Shown: positions 18,516 to 27,325, counted from the stretch's first letter. The stretch: DNA of 64,000 nt from Cellulomonas sp. Leaf395 (GCF_001424125.1 NZ_LMQI01000005.1:789495-853494), one strand, 5' to 3'. Notes: a model not told the origin generated them from the letters alone. Translations and numbers: made by a program.

Positions 18516-20051
18516 CTACGCCGCGGCCGCGGCAGTCTTCTGCTGGATGGAGATGAGGACGAACTCAGCCGGCTTGAGCGGCGCGAAGCCGACCTGGATG
18601 TTGACGATGCCGCGGTCGATGTCGTACTGCGTGGTGGTCTCCGCGTCGCACTTGACGAAGTACGCGTCGCGCGGCGTGGCGCCCTGGAACGCGCCCTTGC
18701 GGAAGAGGTCCTGGAGGAACGCGCCGACGGACATGCGGATCTGGCCCCACAGCGGCTCGTCGTTCGGCTCGAACACGACCCACTGGGTGCCTCGGTACAG
18801 GCTCTCCTCCAGGTAGAGGGCGAGCCGGCGGACCGGGACGTACTTGTAGTCGTCGGCGAGGGAGTCGGCGCCGCGGACCGTTCGTGCGCCCCACACCACC
18901 GAGCCTGCCTCACGGAAGGTGCGCAGCGCGTTGACGCCTGCACGGTTGAGCGTGCCGTTCTGGTCGTTCGTGAGACTGACAGCGAGGTCGACGACGCCGG
19001 TGAGGCCCGCCTCAAGGCCCGCGGGGGCCTTCCAGACGCCCCGTGAGCCGTCCGTGCGCGCCATGACGCCCGCGATCGCGCCGCCGGGGGCGAACGTGTC
19101 GATCGCCCCGTTGCGCAGCGGGTCCGCGTGCCGGATCCGGGGGAAGTACAGCGCCGCGTTGCGCGTGACGGTCCCGACGAGACCGAGGGTGGCCGCGTAG
19201 GCCGGGGCGTCGTCGGCGACGAGCGCCGCGGGCGGGTCGACGACGAGGAACGCGCGGCGTTCCTGCGCGTACGCGAGGGCCGGTGCCCACACCCCGTCCG
19301 GGAGGTCGCCGGTCGGCGTCGGTGGTGGGATCACGACGATCGTGACGAGGTCGGCGAGCTCGAGCGCGTACAGGCCACGCTTGGCTGCCTGGAAGCCGGC
19401 GCCCACGTAGTCGTCCGCGTCGACCGCCGCACCGTCGGCGCCCGCGACGTCGACGGGGTAGGCCGCCGCCGCCGGGGCAGCCGCGGGGAGCGCACCCGGC
19501 ACCGTGACCAGCTGGGAGGCGTCGAGCACGCGGTCGACGCGCTGGGGGCCGTCGACCACCGTGACGTTGCGGAACACCTCGACCGGGTCGGTCAGGGCGG
19601 GGTCGCCGTCGTGGATCGCGAGCGTGAACAGGTCTGCTGCGGTCACGCCCTGGGCGTCCGCGACCTCGGCCGCCTCCGCGGCAGGGAGGGTGGACACGAC
19701 GACCTGCAGCGTGTTGGCCCAGACTCCCGGACCGCTCGCCTCCAGCCCGAGGCCGTCGACGTCGAACGTCGCCACCGCGGCGTCTCCGGCGACGACCCGG
19801 ACGATGAGCGCCGGACCACCGCCGTTGAGGTAGAAGTCTCGGACGGCGTAGCCCAGGCCGCGGCCCCGCGACAGACCGCCGAACACTCGCTCGAACTCGG
19901 CGAAGCTCGAGATGGGCGCGGGCGCGTCGACGGGTCCACGGGCCGCGACACCGACGAACGCCGCGATGGCGGTCGCTACACCCGTGATCGTGCGGTTCCC
20001 GCTCGGCACCTCGGTGAGGTAGACCCCGGGGTAGGTGGGTGTGATGGTCAT
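18516..20051 (-). CDS. Contractile tail sheath protein
   Basis: This 511-residue protein is the contractile sheath subunit, which shortens to drive the tube outward. Family landmarks are the N-terminal TPTYPGVYLTEVPSGNRTI, the ATAIAAFVGVAARGP segment, and the conserved C-terminal third: RRLALYLEESLYRGTQWVVF, EPLWGQIRMSVGAFLQDLF, AYFVKCDAETTTQ and a closing IVNIQVGFAPLKPAEFVLI strand that joins neighbouring subunits. The length is near that of single-sheath eCIS. The ATG follows GAAGGAGC. It is the first gene of the minus arm, with a 131-bp divergent gap to the next gene that should hold the arm's promoter. Only one sheath and one tube gene are visible. Confidence 0.95.
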   Translation of the reverse strand: MTITPTYPGVYLTEVPSGNRTITGVATAIAAFVGVAARGPVDAPAPISSFAEFERVFGGLSRGRGLGYAVRDFYLNGGGPALIVRVVAGDAAVATFDVDGLGLEASGPGVWANTLQVVVSTLPAAEAAEVADAQGVTAADLFTLAIHDGDPALTDPVEVFRNVTVVDGPQRVDRVLDASQLVTVPGALPAAAPAAAAYPVDVAGADGAAVDADDYVGAGFQAAKRGLYALELADLVTIVVIPPPTPTGDLPDGVWAPALAYAQERRAFLVVDPPAALVADDAPAYAATLGLVGTVTRNAALYFPRIRHADPLRNGAIDTFAPGGAIAGVMARTDGSRGVWKAPAGLEAGLTGVVDLAVSLTNDQNGTLNRAGVNALRTFREAGSVVWGARTVRGADSLADDYKYVPVRRLALYLEESLYRGTQWVVFEPNDEPLWGQIRMSVGAFLQDLFRKGAFQGATPRDAYFVKCDAETTTQYDIDRGIVNIQVGFAPLKPAEFVLISIQQKTAAAAA

Positions 20052-20171
20052 GGGGTGCTCCTTCGTCGCGCGGTACGTCCCCGCCGCTGACGAGACTCCC
20101 GACCGTGCGTCAACCCGGCGTCACCCCGCCGTCACGACCCACCGGGGGTGGGGTCGGACGGCCCGCCTCGG

Positions 20172-20177
20172 TACCGT
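20172..20177 (+). promoter_or_regulatory. Candidate -10 box for a leaderless DUF1579-like gene
   Basis: The hexamer TACCGT fits the actinobacterial TANNNT -10 pattern and ends 5 nt before the ATG at 20183, with no ribosome-binding site between them. That geometry places the transcript start at or next to the start codon. No clear -35 element is seen. Confidence 0.4.
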
Positions 20178-20182
20178 CAGGT

Positions 20183-20629
20183 ATGAGCGTCGTCGACCAC
20201 CTCAGCCCGATGCGGGGTCAGTGGCACGGCACCAACCGCCTCCGTCTCATGCCCACCGACGACTACCAGGCCTCGACCGCGACGGCCGCGATCGCCGTGA
20301 CCGCTGTCCGATTCGTTTCGATCGCCTACACCTGGTCGGACGGGGACGCTCCGCAGGACGGGCTCATCCTCGTGGGCGGGGACGCCGACTCGGCGTCCGG
20401 CGTGTGGCAGGACTCCTGGCACACCGGCCCGACCTGGATGACCTTCTCCGGCGGCATCGGCCAGGACGACGTGCTGCGGCTCACAGGCTCCTACCCGGCG
20501 GAGTCGGGGCCGGACTGGGGCTGGCACATCCACATCCGACCGCAGGACGCCACGATCACCATGCACAACCTCGTGCCCGGTCAGGAGCCGTACCAGGTCG
20601 TCGAGCTCGCGCTGGAGAGCGTCGGCTAG
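20183..20629 (+). CDS. DUF1579-like small beta-barrel protein
   Basis: This 148-residue protein looks like a DUF1579-type fatty-acid-binding-like barrel. It opens with MRGQWHGTNRLRLMP and continues with alternating strands such as VRFVSIAYTWSDGDA, WTMTFSG-like turns and WGWHIHIRPQDATITMHN. Members are small cytosolic proteins of unknown function. It is divergent from the sheath gene and probably leaderless. Its stop codon TAG lies inside the 45-bp near-repeat shared with the 34.3-kb FMN reductase gene, so its 3' end may have been redefined by a rearrangement. The family call is moderate and the function unknown. Confidence 0.65.
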   Translation: MSVVDHLSPMRGQWHGTNRLRLMPTDDYQASTATAAIAVTAVRFVSIAYTWSDGDAPQDGLILVGGDADSASGVWQDSWHTGPTWMTFSGGIGQDDVLRLTGSYPAESGPDWGWHIHIRPQDATITMHNLVPGQEPYQVVELALESVG

Positions 20630-20668
20630 AGACCCGTCGCCCGAGACAGGACCGTCAGGACGCGCACC
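20624..20668 (+). repeat. 45-bp near-repeat, copy 1 (matches 34301-34345)
   Basis: These 45 bp match 34301-34345 in the same orientation with three mismatches. At 34.3 kb the segment is the 3' end of an FMN reductase gene on the minus strand. Here the same strand would read VRVLTVLSRATGL then stop, so this copy is a detached C terminus. It begins at the DUF1579-like stop codon and runs into an aldolase fragment. Confidence 0.8.
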
Positions 20669-20670
20669 GC

Positions 20671-20856
20671 ACGTTCGACGCCGTGCGTGCTGCCGGCAAG
20701 CCCGTCGGCGTCAACGCGTTCGACCCGGCCCTCGCGCGCTCGTACGTCGCCGCCGGCGCCTCGTTCGTGCTCGTCGGGGCCGACGTGACGCTGCTCGCGC
20801 GGGGGTCGGAGGAGCTTGCGCAGCGATTCGTCGACCGCGACGGCACCAGGGTTTGA
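20671..20856 (+). pseudogene. C-terminal fragment of an HpcH/HpaI-family aldolase
   Basis: The last 61 codons of an HpcH/HpaI aldolase remain here, including AAGKPVGVNAFDPALARSY and ASFVLVGADVTLLARGSEEL. In this family that stretch forms the final barrel strands and helix. Full members are about 250 residues and need upstream acidic and histidine residues that are missing here. The frame has no start codon or ribosome site of its own and joins directly onto the 45-bp repeat. I therefore read it as a remnant left by a deletion or recombination, not as a gene. It ends 5 bp from the stop of the converging CBS gene. Confidence 0.7.
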
Positions 20857-20861
20857 CCCAC

Positions 20862-21278
20862 TCAGTCGTTCGGGGGCGCGGCGGAGATGTCGGCGAGCGC
20901 CGAGTCGGAGTCGAGCGCCTGGGCGAGGTCGCCGATCGTCACGATGCCGACCGCCGTGTCGCCGTCGAGGACGGGGACCCGTCGGACCGCGTTGTCACGC
21001 ATGATCTGGACGACCTCGGCCACGTCGTCGTTCGGACCGACCGAGACGAGGGCGTCGGTGGCGAGCTGGCCCACGGGTGCGTCGAGACCGATGCCCGCCG
21101 CCAGGCCACGGACGACGAGGTCGCGGTCGGTCACGATGCCGACCACCGAGCCGCCCTCGGCCACGACGAGCGAGCCGAGGTCCTGGGTCGCCATCGTCTG
21201 GGCGACGGACTGCAGGCTGTCGGTCACCTCGACCACGGTCGGGTGCGCGGTCATGAACTCGGAAACGGTGCGTGTCAT
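20862..21278 (-). CDS. CBS-domain pair protein
   Basis: This 138-residue protein is built almost wholly of two CBS motifs, which form one Bateman module that senses adenine nucleotides. The first repeat reads VSEFMTAHPTVVEVTDSLQ to GIVTDRDLVVRGLA; the second VGQLATDALVSVGPNDDVAE to RRVPVLDGDTAVGIVTIGD. Stand-alone CBS pairs are common in actinobacterial stress regions and usually have no assigned partner. The ATG at 21278 follows CAGGAGG at good spacing; upstream codons in the frame are not supported. It faces the aldolase remnant and is followed upstream by the broken aldehyde dehydrogenase. Confidence 0.85.
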   Translation of the reverse strand: MTRTVSEFMTAHPTVVEVTDSLQSVAQTMATQDLGSLVVAEGGSVVGIVTDRDLVVRGLAAGIGLDAPVGQLATDALVSVGPNDDVAEVVQIMRDNAVRRVPVLDGDTAVGIVTIGDLAQALDSDSALADISAAPPND

Positions 21279-21464
21279 GGCAGTCCTCCTGGGCCGTACT
21301 GAGGATCGATGGTCGACGCCATCGGTCCAGCGGCACCTCCTTGACCGCGTGTCCACTGTCGATCAGGACCGGCACCTCCGCATCCGGGACGGCGTCGACC
21401 CGCCGGGTCTCAGCGTGACCGTCTGCCGAAGCCGTCTCGCGACGGAAAGCCGACGATCCCGACG

Positions 21465-22954
21465 TCAAGGGCCCGACGAACCGACCCCTTCGACGTGCAC
21501 GGTCTTGAGCACGGTCATCGCGTCCAGCAGGTCCGGCCCATAGCCCGCCCCCGCGCCGCTGTCGCGTCGCGGGTCGGCTGACCCGCCGGGAGCGCCGCCG
21601 AACACGGCGTTCACCTTCACGGTGCCCACCTCCAGCTCATCAGCCGCGCGCAGAGCGTTGTCGAGGCTCGGCGTGAGCACCGTGGCGGCCAGCCCGTAGC
21701 GACCTGCACCGCCAGCTCCAGCCCGGTCGCGAAGTCCGGCACGCGGGTCACCGCCGCGACCGGCCCGAACGTCTCCTCGGTCATGACGTCCATGGTCGCC
21801 GTGCAGCCGTCGAGCACCGTCGGTGGGTAGAACGACCCCGCACGGTCGAGCCGGCGGCCTCCGGTCAGCACCCGGGCCCCCGCCGCGACGGCCTCGTCGA
21901 CGTGCCGTTCCACGACCGCCAGCTGTGCCTCGTCGACGAGCGGGCCGAGGTCGGTCGCCTCGTCGCCGGGGTCGCCGACGCGCATTGCGGCGCACAGCGC
22001 GACCAGCTCCTCGAGGACCGCATCGGCGACGCGGTCGTGCAGGTAGACCCGCTCCACCGACGTGCACAGCTGGCCGGTGTTGGTGAACGCGCCGGTCGCG
22101 ATCTGGCGCGCGGCCCACGCGGGGTCGACCCCGGCGTCGACGAGCACCGGGTCCTTGCCGCCGTTCTCGCGGATCACCCGGGCGCCCCGCGCACCGGCGG
22201 CGGCCGCGATCCGGCGGCCCGTGGCGCTGCTGCCGACCTGCGCCACGAGCGCGACACGCCGGTCCGCGACGAGTGCCTCGCCGGTCTCGCCGTCGCCGTT
22301 GACGACGTTCAGCACGCCGTCGGGAAGCTGCTCCGCGACCAGACGCGCCAGGTGCCACCCGGCGACGGCGCTGCGCTCGGACGGCTTGTGCACGACGGTG
22401 TTGCCGGTCATCAGGGCGGCGGCCAGCAGGCCCGCCGCTGCCGGGTACGGGTCGTTCCAGGGGGTGATCACGGCGACCACGCCGTGCGGTTCGCGTCGCA
22501 CGACGTCCAGCGACGCCGGTGCCCCGCTCAGCACGCGACCGGCTGCGCCCAGCCCGGCGGTAGCCGCCTCGTCGAGCAGGTCCGCGGCGACGCGGGCCGA
22601 GTCGGTCGACTGGGACAGCAGCCGACCGGTACTCCGGCACAGCTCACCGCCCAGCTGCTCGGCCGCGCCCCGCACCGCGGACGCGGCACGGTGCAGCGCG
22701 GCGGCCCGGGTGGCGGGGTCCGCGCGTCGCCAGTCCGCACGGGCCGCGTCAGCCGCCGCGACGGCCTCCGCCACCTCGCCGGGGGTCCCCGGGACGAGCA
22801 CGAGGGCAGCGTCGCCGGTGAGCGGGTCTCGTCGCTCCACGGTTCGCTCACCCGCGGCGCGGACCGTCCGACCCGCGACGTAGTGCTCCGCCAGTCGCTC
22901 CAGAGGAGCCCGGTCGCGCGGGGCGACGCTGGAAGGCGTCGGGGTGAGGGTCAT
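21465..22954 (-). pseudogene. Aldehyde dehydrogenase interrupted by a frameshift
   Basis: The frame from 22954 encodes an NAD(P)-dependent aldehyde dehydrogenase: ITPWNDPYPAAAGLLAAALM for cofactor binding, VIRENGGKDPVLV with the general-base glutamate, and FTNTGQLCTSVERVYL with the nucleophilic cysteine. At about 21700-21706 the frame leaves the family (GWPPRCSRR). The conserved C terminus, GRYGLAATVLTPSLDNALRA to LLDAMTVLKTVHVEGV, continues in another frame to 21465. Restoring one base in the short G run (minus strand CAGGTCGC) would put the expected four residues between the LA and YGL landmarks. So this is a single-base deletion, either a recent mutation or a sequence error. All catalytic residues lie before the break. 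Confidence 0.85.
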
Positions 22955-23112
22955 GGGGACGGCTCCGTTCGTCGGCGGAGAAGCGGTTCAAGGTGCGGCT
23001 CTCGGAGAAGTGCTCCACAGTGGGCGAGGCAGGGGGCCGCGGGAACTGAGCACCACCTCATCGTGTGCAGAACACGCACGACTCTGGACCACCGGTGAGA
23101 GGCCTGCCACTC

Positions 23113-24765
23113 ATGCGAGTCCTGGGGATCAACGCGATCTATCACGATCCGTCCGCCGCCCTCGTCGTCGACGGCCACGTGGTCGCTGCCGCCGAGGAAG
23201 AGCGGTTCAGCCGCCGCAAGCACGGCAAACGACCGGTGCCGTTCTCGGCCTGGGAGCTGCCCGAGCTGTCGATGCGGTGGTGCCTGGACGAGGCCGGGCT
23301 GCGCCCGCAGGACCTCGATGCCGTGGCCTACGGGTGGGACCCGGCCCTCGCCAAGAACGCCGAGGACCTCGGGCTCGACGACCCGTGGGACCACCTGCGG
23401 ACCACGTACGCCGAGCGTGTCCCCAGCTTTCTGGCGACCGCCCTGCCGGGCATCGACCCGTCGATCGTGCGGTACGTCCCGCACCACGTGGCGCACGCGG
23501 CGTCGGCGGCGCTCGCGTCCCCCTTCGAGGAGAGCAGCGTGCTCGTCCTCGACGGGCGGGGCGAGCGCGCCTCGCACCTCGCGGGACGCTACACGGGCGG
23601 TCGCCTGGACATCTTCGCCACGCAGGAGCTCCCCAGCTCGCTCGGGCTCGTCTACGAATCCCTGACCGAGCACCTGGGCTTCCTGCGGTCGAGCGACGAG
23701 TACAAGGTCATGGCGCTCGCGTCCTACGGGACCCCGGCGTACCTCGAGGACCTGCGCTCGCTGATCTACGCGACGGACGACGGCGGCTTCGTTGCCGAGG
23801 CGCCCGACTGGACGCGCTGGGCGCCGCGCCGGATCGACGACGGCACATGGGGAGGCGAGCACGCGGATCTCGCCTGCTCGGTGCAGGCGAGGCTCGAGGA
23901 GGTGCTCGTCGACCTGGCGCGGTGGCTGCACGAGCGGACCGGCGACCGCGTCCTGACGATGGCCGGCGGCATCGCGCTCAACTGCGTGGCGAACTCGAGG
24001 ATCTGGCGCGAGAGCGGGTTCGAGGAGGTCTGGGTGCAGCCGGCGTCCGGCGACGCCGGGACGGCGCTCGGGGCGGCGATGCAGCTCGCCGCCGAGCTGG
24101 GCGACACACCGCAGCCGATGCCGGGCGCCGCGCTCGGGCGGGCATGGAGCGACGACGCCCTCGCTGACTGGCTCCGCGCAGCGGCGGTGCCCTTCACCAG
24201 CCCGACCGACCTGGCAGGCGAGGTGGCCGACGTCCTCGCCGACAACGGCGTGGTCGCCTGGTTCGACGGGCGCAGCGAGTTCGGGCCGCGGGCGCTCGGG
24301 CACCGGTCCCTGCTGGCCCACCCCGGGCACGCCGAGAACCTCGAGCGGCTGAACGACGTGAAGGGCCGCGAGCAGTTCCGGCCGGTCGCGCCGATGGTCC
24401 TGCTCGACCAGGCCGAGGAGCTGTTCTCCGGCGGCCCCCTGCCGAGCCCGTACATGCTGTTCGTGCACCAGGTGGCGCCGCAGTGGCGCGAGCGGATCCC
24501 CGCCGCCGTGCACGTCGACGGGACCGCGCGCATCCAGACGGTGGACCCGTCGACGCAACCGCGGCTTGGCGCCACCATCGAGGCTTTCCGGGAGCGCACC
24601 GGGCTGCCCGTCGTCATCAACACGAGCCTCAACACGGCCGGCCGGCCGATGGTCGACGACCCCCGGGACGCGCTCGAGCTCTTCGGCTCGGCGCCCGTCG
24701 ACCTGCTCGTGCTCGGCCCGCACCTGGTGCGCCGCGCAGAGCTGTTCGGGGCGGCGACGGCATGA
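23113..24765 (+). CDS. NodU/WapO-type O-carbamoyltransferase
   Basis: This 550-residue enzyme belongs to the NodU/CmcH/TobZ family, which makes carbamoyl-adenylate from carbamoyl phosphate and ATP and passes the carbamoyl group to a sugar hydroxyl. The N-terminal domain starts MRVLGINAIYHDPSAALVVD and carries the metal-site HHVAHAASA near residue 124 and VLVLDGRGERAS. The C-terminal YrdC-like part has GRSEFGPRALGHRSLLAHP, KGREQFRPVAPMV and PVVINTSLNTAGRPMVDDP. The ATG at 23113 is chosen; an in-frame GTG at 23095 is possible. It is the first gene of the overlapping heptose operon, and by analogy with WapO of Pseudomonas may carbamoylate a heptose. The acceptor is inferred. Confidence 0.85.
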   Translation: MRVLGINAIYHDPSAALVVDGHVVAAAEEERFSRRKHGKRPVPFSAWELPELSMRWCLDEAGLRPQDLDAVAYGWDPALAKNAEDLGLDDPWDHLRTTYAERVPSFLATALPGIDPSIVRYVPHHVAHAASAALASPFEESSVLVLDGRGERASHLAGRYTGGRLDIFATQELPSSLGLVYESLTEHLGFLRSSDEYKVMALASYGTPAYLEDLRSLIYATDDGGFVAEAPDWTRWAPRRIDDGTWGGEHADLACSVQARLEEVLVDLARWLHERTGDRVLTMAGGIALNCVANSRIWRESGFEEVWVQPASGDAGTALGAAMQLAAELGDTPQPMPGAALGRAWSDDALADWLRAAAVPFTSPTDLAGEVADVLADNGVVAWFDGRSEFGPRALGHRSLLAHPGHAENLERLNDVKGREQFRPVAPMVLLDQAEELFSGGPLPSPYMLFVHQVAPQWRERIPAAVHVDGTARIQTVDPSTQPRLGATIEAFRERTGLPVVINTSLNTAGRPMVDDPRDALELFGSAPVDLLVLGPHLVRRAELFGAATA

Positions 24766-26297
24766 CCGAGCCCTTCTCCTGGTCCGTCGTCGTGCCCACG
24801 GTGGGCCGGCCGTCGCTCGACGTCCTCCTCACGAGCCTGGTCGAGCAGGACTGGGCAGCAGCCGGGACGCAGCCCTCTGCCGTCATCGTGTGCGACGACC
24901 GTCCCTTCTCGGCGACGCTCCCCCTGGTCCTGCCGGAGCTGCCCTGGCCCAGCCGCGTCGTACGGACGGGTGGCCGCGGACCCGCGGCTGCGCGCAACGC
25001 CGGCTGGCGCTCGACGACCACGCCGTGGGTCGCGTTCCTCGACGACGACGTCGTGCTGCCGGCCCGCTGGGCACCGGCACTGGCCCGTGACCTGGACGCG
25101 GCGGCGCCGGACGTCGCCGGGACACAGGCACGCCTCCACGTCCCCCTGCCGCCGGGTCGCCGGCCGACGGACTGGGAGCGCAGCACCGCCGGGCTCGAGG
25201 GCGCCCGCTGGGCGACTGCCGACATGGCCTTCCGTCGTTCATCCCTGGAGCAGGTGCGGGGGTTCGACGAGCGCTTCCCGCGCGCCTACCGGGAGGACGC
25301 CGACCTGGCGCTGCGGCTCCGGCAGGCGGGCTGGCGACTCGTGCGCGGCACCCGGACGACGCACCACCCGGTCCGCCCCGCCGACGACCGGGTGAGCGTC
25401 CGCGTGCAGGCCGGGGCGGCCGACGACGCCCTGATGCGCGCTCTGCACGGACCGGCCTGGCGCACGCTCGCCGGCACCGGTCGGGGCCGGTTCCGCTGGC
25501 ACGTCGCCACGGTCGCCGCCGCAACCGTGGGCGTCGTGGCCGCCGTCGCCGGACGCCCCCGCACGACGACGGCGGCGCTCGGGGCGTGGGCGCTGCTGAC
25601 CGCGGACTTCGCCGGACGCCGCATCGCCCCCGGGCCGCGGCCAGGCGAGCCCGGCGCCGCAGCCGAGTGGCGCCGGATGGCGTGGACGAGCGCCGTGATC
25701 CCGTTCGCCGCCGTCGGGCACCGGATCCGCGGGACCGCCGCCCACCGGCAGGCCGCACCCTGGCGCCCCGCGCCCCGGGCGGTGCTCTTCGACCGCGACG
25801 GGACCCTCATCCGTGACGTCCCGTACAACGGCGACCCCAGCCGCGTCGACCCGATTCCCGGCGCGGGCGAGTCGCTCCTGGCGCTCCGCGAGGCGAACGT
25901 GGCGGTGGGGCTCGTGACCAACCAGTCGGGCGTCGCGCGCGGCCTCCTCAGCCGCGCCCAGGTCGACGCCGTGAACGATCGGGTGGCAGAGCTGCTCGGG
26001 CCGTTCGACACCGTCCAGGTGTGCCCGCACGGACCCGAGTCCGCCTGCCCGTGCCGCAAGCCGGCCGCCGGGATGGTCCTGCGCGCGGCGTACGAGCTCG
26101 GGGTGGCACCGTGGGAGTGCGCCGTGGTGGGCGACATCGGTGCCGACGTGGACGCCGCGCTCGCAGCCGGCGCACGGGCGGTGCTGGTGCCCACCGAGGC
26201 GACGCGTCCCGAGGAGGTCCGGGCCGCCGAGCTGGTTGCCGCCGACCTACGCGAGGCGATCTCCCTGGTGGTGCCGGCCGCGACGGGTGCGAGATGA
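24762..26297 (+). CDS. Fusion of a GT2 glycosyltransferase and a GmhB-type heptose bisphosphatase
   Basis: This 511-residue protein joins two enzymes. Residues 1-240 are a GT-A glycosyltransferase of family 2: VVVPTVGRPSLDVLLTSLVE, AARNAGWRSTTTPWVAFLDD with the DDD metal site, and an acidic RAYREDADLALRLRQAGW block. A weakly hydrophobic linker with ATVGVVAAVAG follows. Residues 341-511 are a HAD-IIIA phosphatase with LFDRDGTLI, VGLVTNQSGVARGL and VGDIGADVDAAL. The loop CPHGPESACPCRKP gives the C-x-H...C-x-C zinc site of GmhB, which removes the 7-phosphate from heptose 1,7-bisphosphate. The ATG overlaps the carbamoyltransferase stop. The GmhB call fits the neighbouring GmhA-HldE protein. Confidence 0.85.
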   Translation: MTEPFSWSVVVPTVGRPSLDVLLTSLVEQDWAAAGTQPSAVIVCDDRPFSATLPLVLPELPWPSRVVRTGGRGPAAARNAGWRSTTTPWVAFLDDDVVLPARWAPALARDLDAAAPDVAGTQARLHVPLPPGRRPTDWERSTAGLEGARWATADMAFRRSSLEQVRGFDERFPRAYREDADLALRLRQAGWRLVRGTRTTHHPVRPADDRVSVRVQAGAADDALMRALHGPAWRTLAGTGRGRFRWHVATVAAATVGVVAAVAGRPRTTTAALGAWALLTADFAGRRIAPGPRPGEPGAAAEWRRMAWTSAVIPFAAVGHRIRGTAAHRQAAPWRPAPRAVLFDRDGTLIRDVPYNGDPSRVDPIPGAGESLLALREANVAVGLVTNQSGVARGLLSRAQVDAVNDRVAELLGPFDTVQVCPHGPESACPCRKPAAGMVLRAAYELGVAPWECAVVGDIGADVDAALAAGARAVLVPTEATRPEEVRAAELVAADLREAISLVVPAATGAR

Positions 26298-27325
26298 GCG
26301 GCATCCTGGCGGTCCGCCTCGACTCGGACGGCGACGTGCTCCTGACGGGTCCCGCCGTGCGTGCCCTGGGCCGGCTCGGGGAGGTCGACCTGCTGGTCTC
26401 CCCCGCCGGACGTCAGGCCGCCGACCTGCTCCCGGGGGTCCGCTCGACCCTGCTCTTCGACGCTCCGTGGAGCGGCCTGTCCCCCGCGCCCGTCGACGCC
26501 GAGGCCGTGCTCGAGCTGGTGCAGCGGCTGAGCTCTGCGCAGTACGACCGTGCGGTCGTGTTCACGTCGTTCCACCAGAGCCCCCTGCCGACGGCGCTCG
26601 TCCTGCGCCTGGCCGGCGTGCCGTGGATCGCCGCCACGAGCGAGGACTACCCCGGCACGCTCCTCGACGTCCGGCACCGCCGCGCGGACGGTCTGCACGA
26701 GGTCGACGCCGCGATCGGTCTCGCGCTCGCGGCCGGGGGCTCTCTGCCACCCGGGGACGACGGTCGCCCGGCCGTCCGGCAGCCGCTGCCGGACGTCAGC
26801 CACCTCGTGCCGCGGTCGCGGTACGTCGTCGTGCACCCGTCGGCGTCCGTGCCGGCACGAGCGCCGAGCCCGGACCAGGCACGGGAGATCGTCGGTGGCC
26901 TGGCCGACGCCGGCTGGGCGGTGGTCGTCACGGGCGGCCCGTCGGACGCACCTGCGACGGCGCGCGTCGCCGGCGGCTCGCCCGACGCCCTCGATCTGGC
27001 AGGCCGGACCAGCTTCGCGGAGCTCGCCGGGGTGCTCGCGGGCGCGGACGTGGTCGTCGTCGGGAACACCGGACCGGCGCACCTCGCGGCGGCGGTCGGC
27101 ACGCCGGTCGTGTCGCTGTTCTCGCCCGTCGTGCCGGCCGACCGCTGGGCGCCGTTCGGCGTGCCGCACGTGCTGCTCGGAGACCAGGCCGCCGCGTGCG
27201 CCGGCACCCGGGCACGCCTGTGCCCCGTCGCCGGCCACCCGTGCCTGACGTCGGTGACGACCGCGCAGGTCGTGGCGGCGGTCGACGCCCTCGCCCGCGC
27301 GTCCCGGGACGAGGTGGTCGCATGA
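26294..27325 (+). CDS. GT9 heptosyltransferase-like glycosyltransferase 1
   Basis: This 343-residue protein is a GT9 family enzyme of the ADP-heptose:LPS heptosyltransferase type (WaaC/WaaF-like). It starts GILAVRLDSDGDVLLTGPAV, the N-terminal acceptor loop of the family, and carries YVVVHPSASVPAR and the donor-site stretch VVVGNTGPAHLAAAVGTPVV near residue 256, with VSLFSPVVPADRW after it. Family members take ADP-heptose and add heptose to a glycan. The gene overlaps the GT2-GmhB gene by ATGA and precedes a GT4 gene. The acceptor in a Gram-positive cell cannot be read from sequence. Confidence 0.85.
   Translation: MSGILAVRLDSDGDVLLTGPAVRALGRLGEVDLLVSPAGRQAADLLPGVRSTLLFDAPWSGLSPAPVDAEAVLELVQRLSSAQYDRAVVFTSFHQSPLPTALVLRLAGVPWIAATSEDYPGTLLDVRHRRADGLHEVDAAIGLALAAGGSLPPGDDGRPAVRQPLPDVSHLVPRSRYVVVHPSASVPARAPSPDQAREIVGGLADAGWAVVVTGGPSDAPATARVAGGSPDALDLAGRTSFAELAGVLAGADVVVVGNTGPAHLAAAVGTPVVSLFSPVVPADRWAPFGVPHVLLGDQAAACAGTRARLCPVAGHPCLTSVTTAQVVAAVDALARASRDEVVA

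Noticed and set aside
1..20051. Complete prophage
   Set aside because: No capsid, terminase, integrase, lysis or portal genes are visible, while DUF4157, Pvc16-like and AAA+ genes are present, which fit an injection system.
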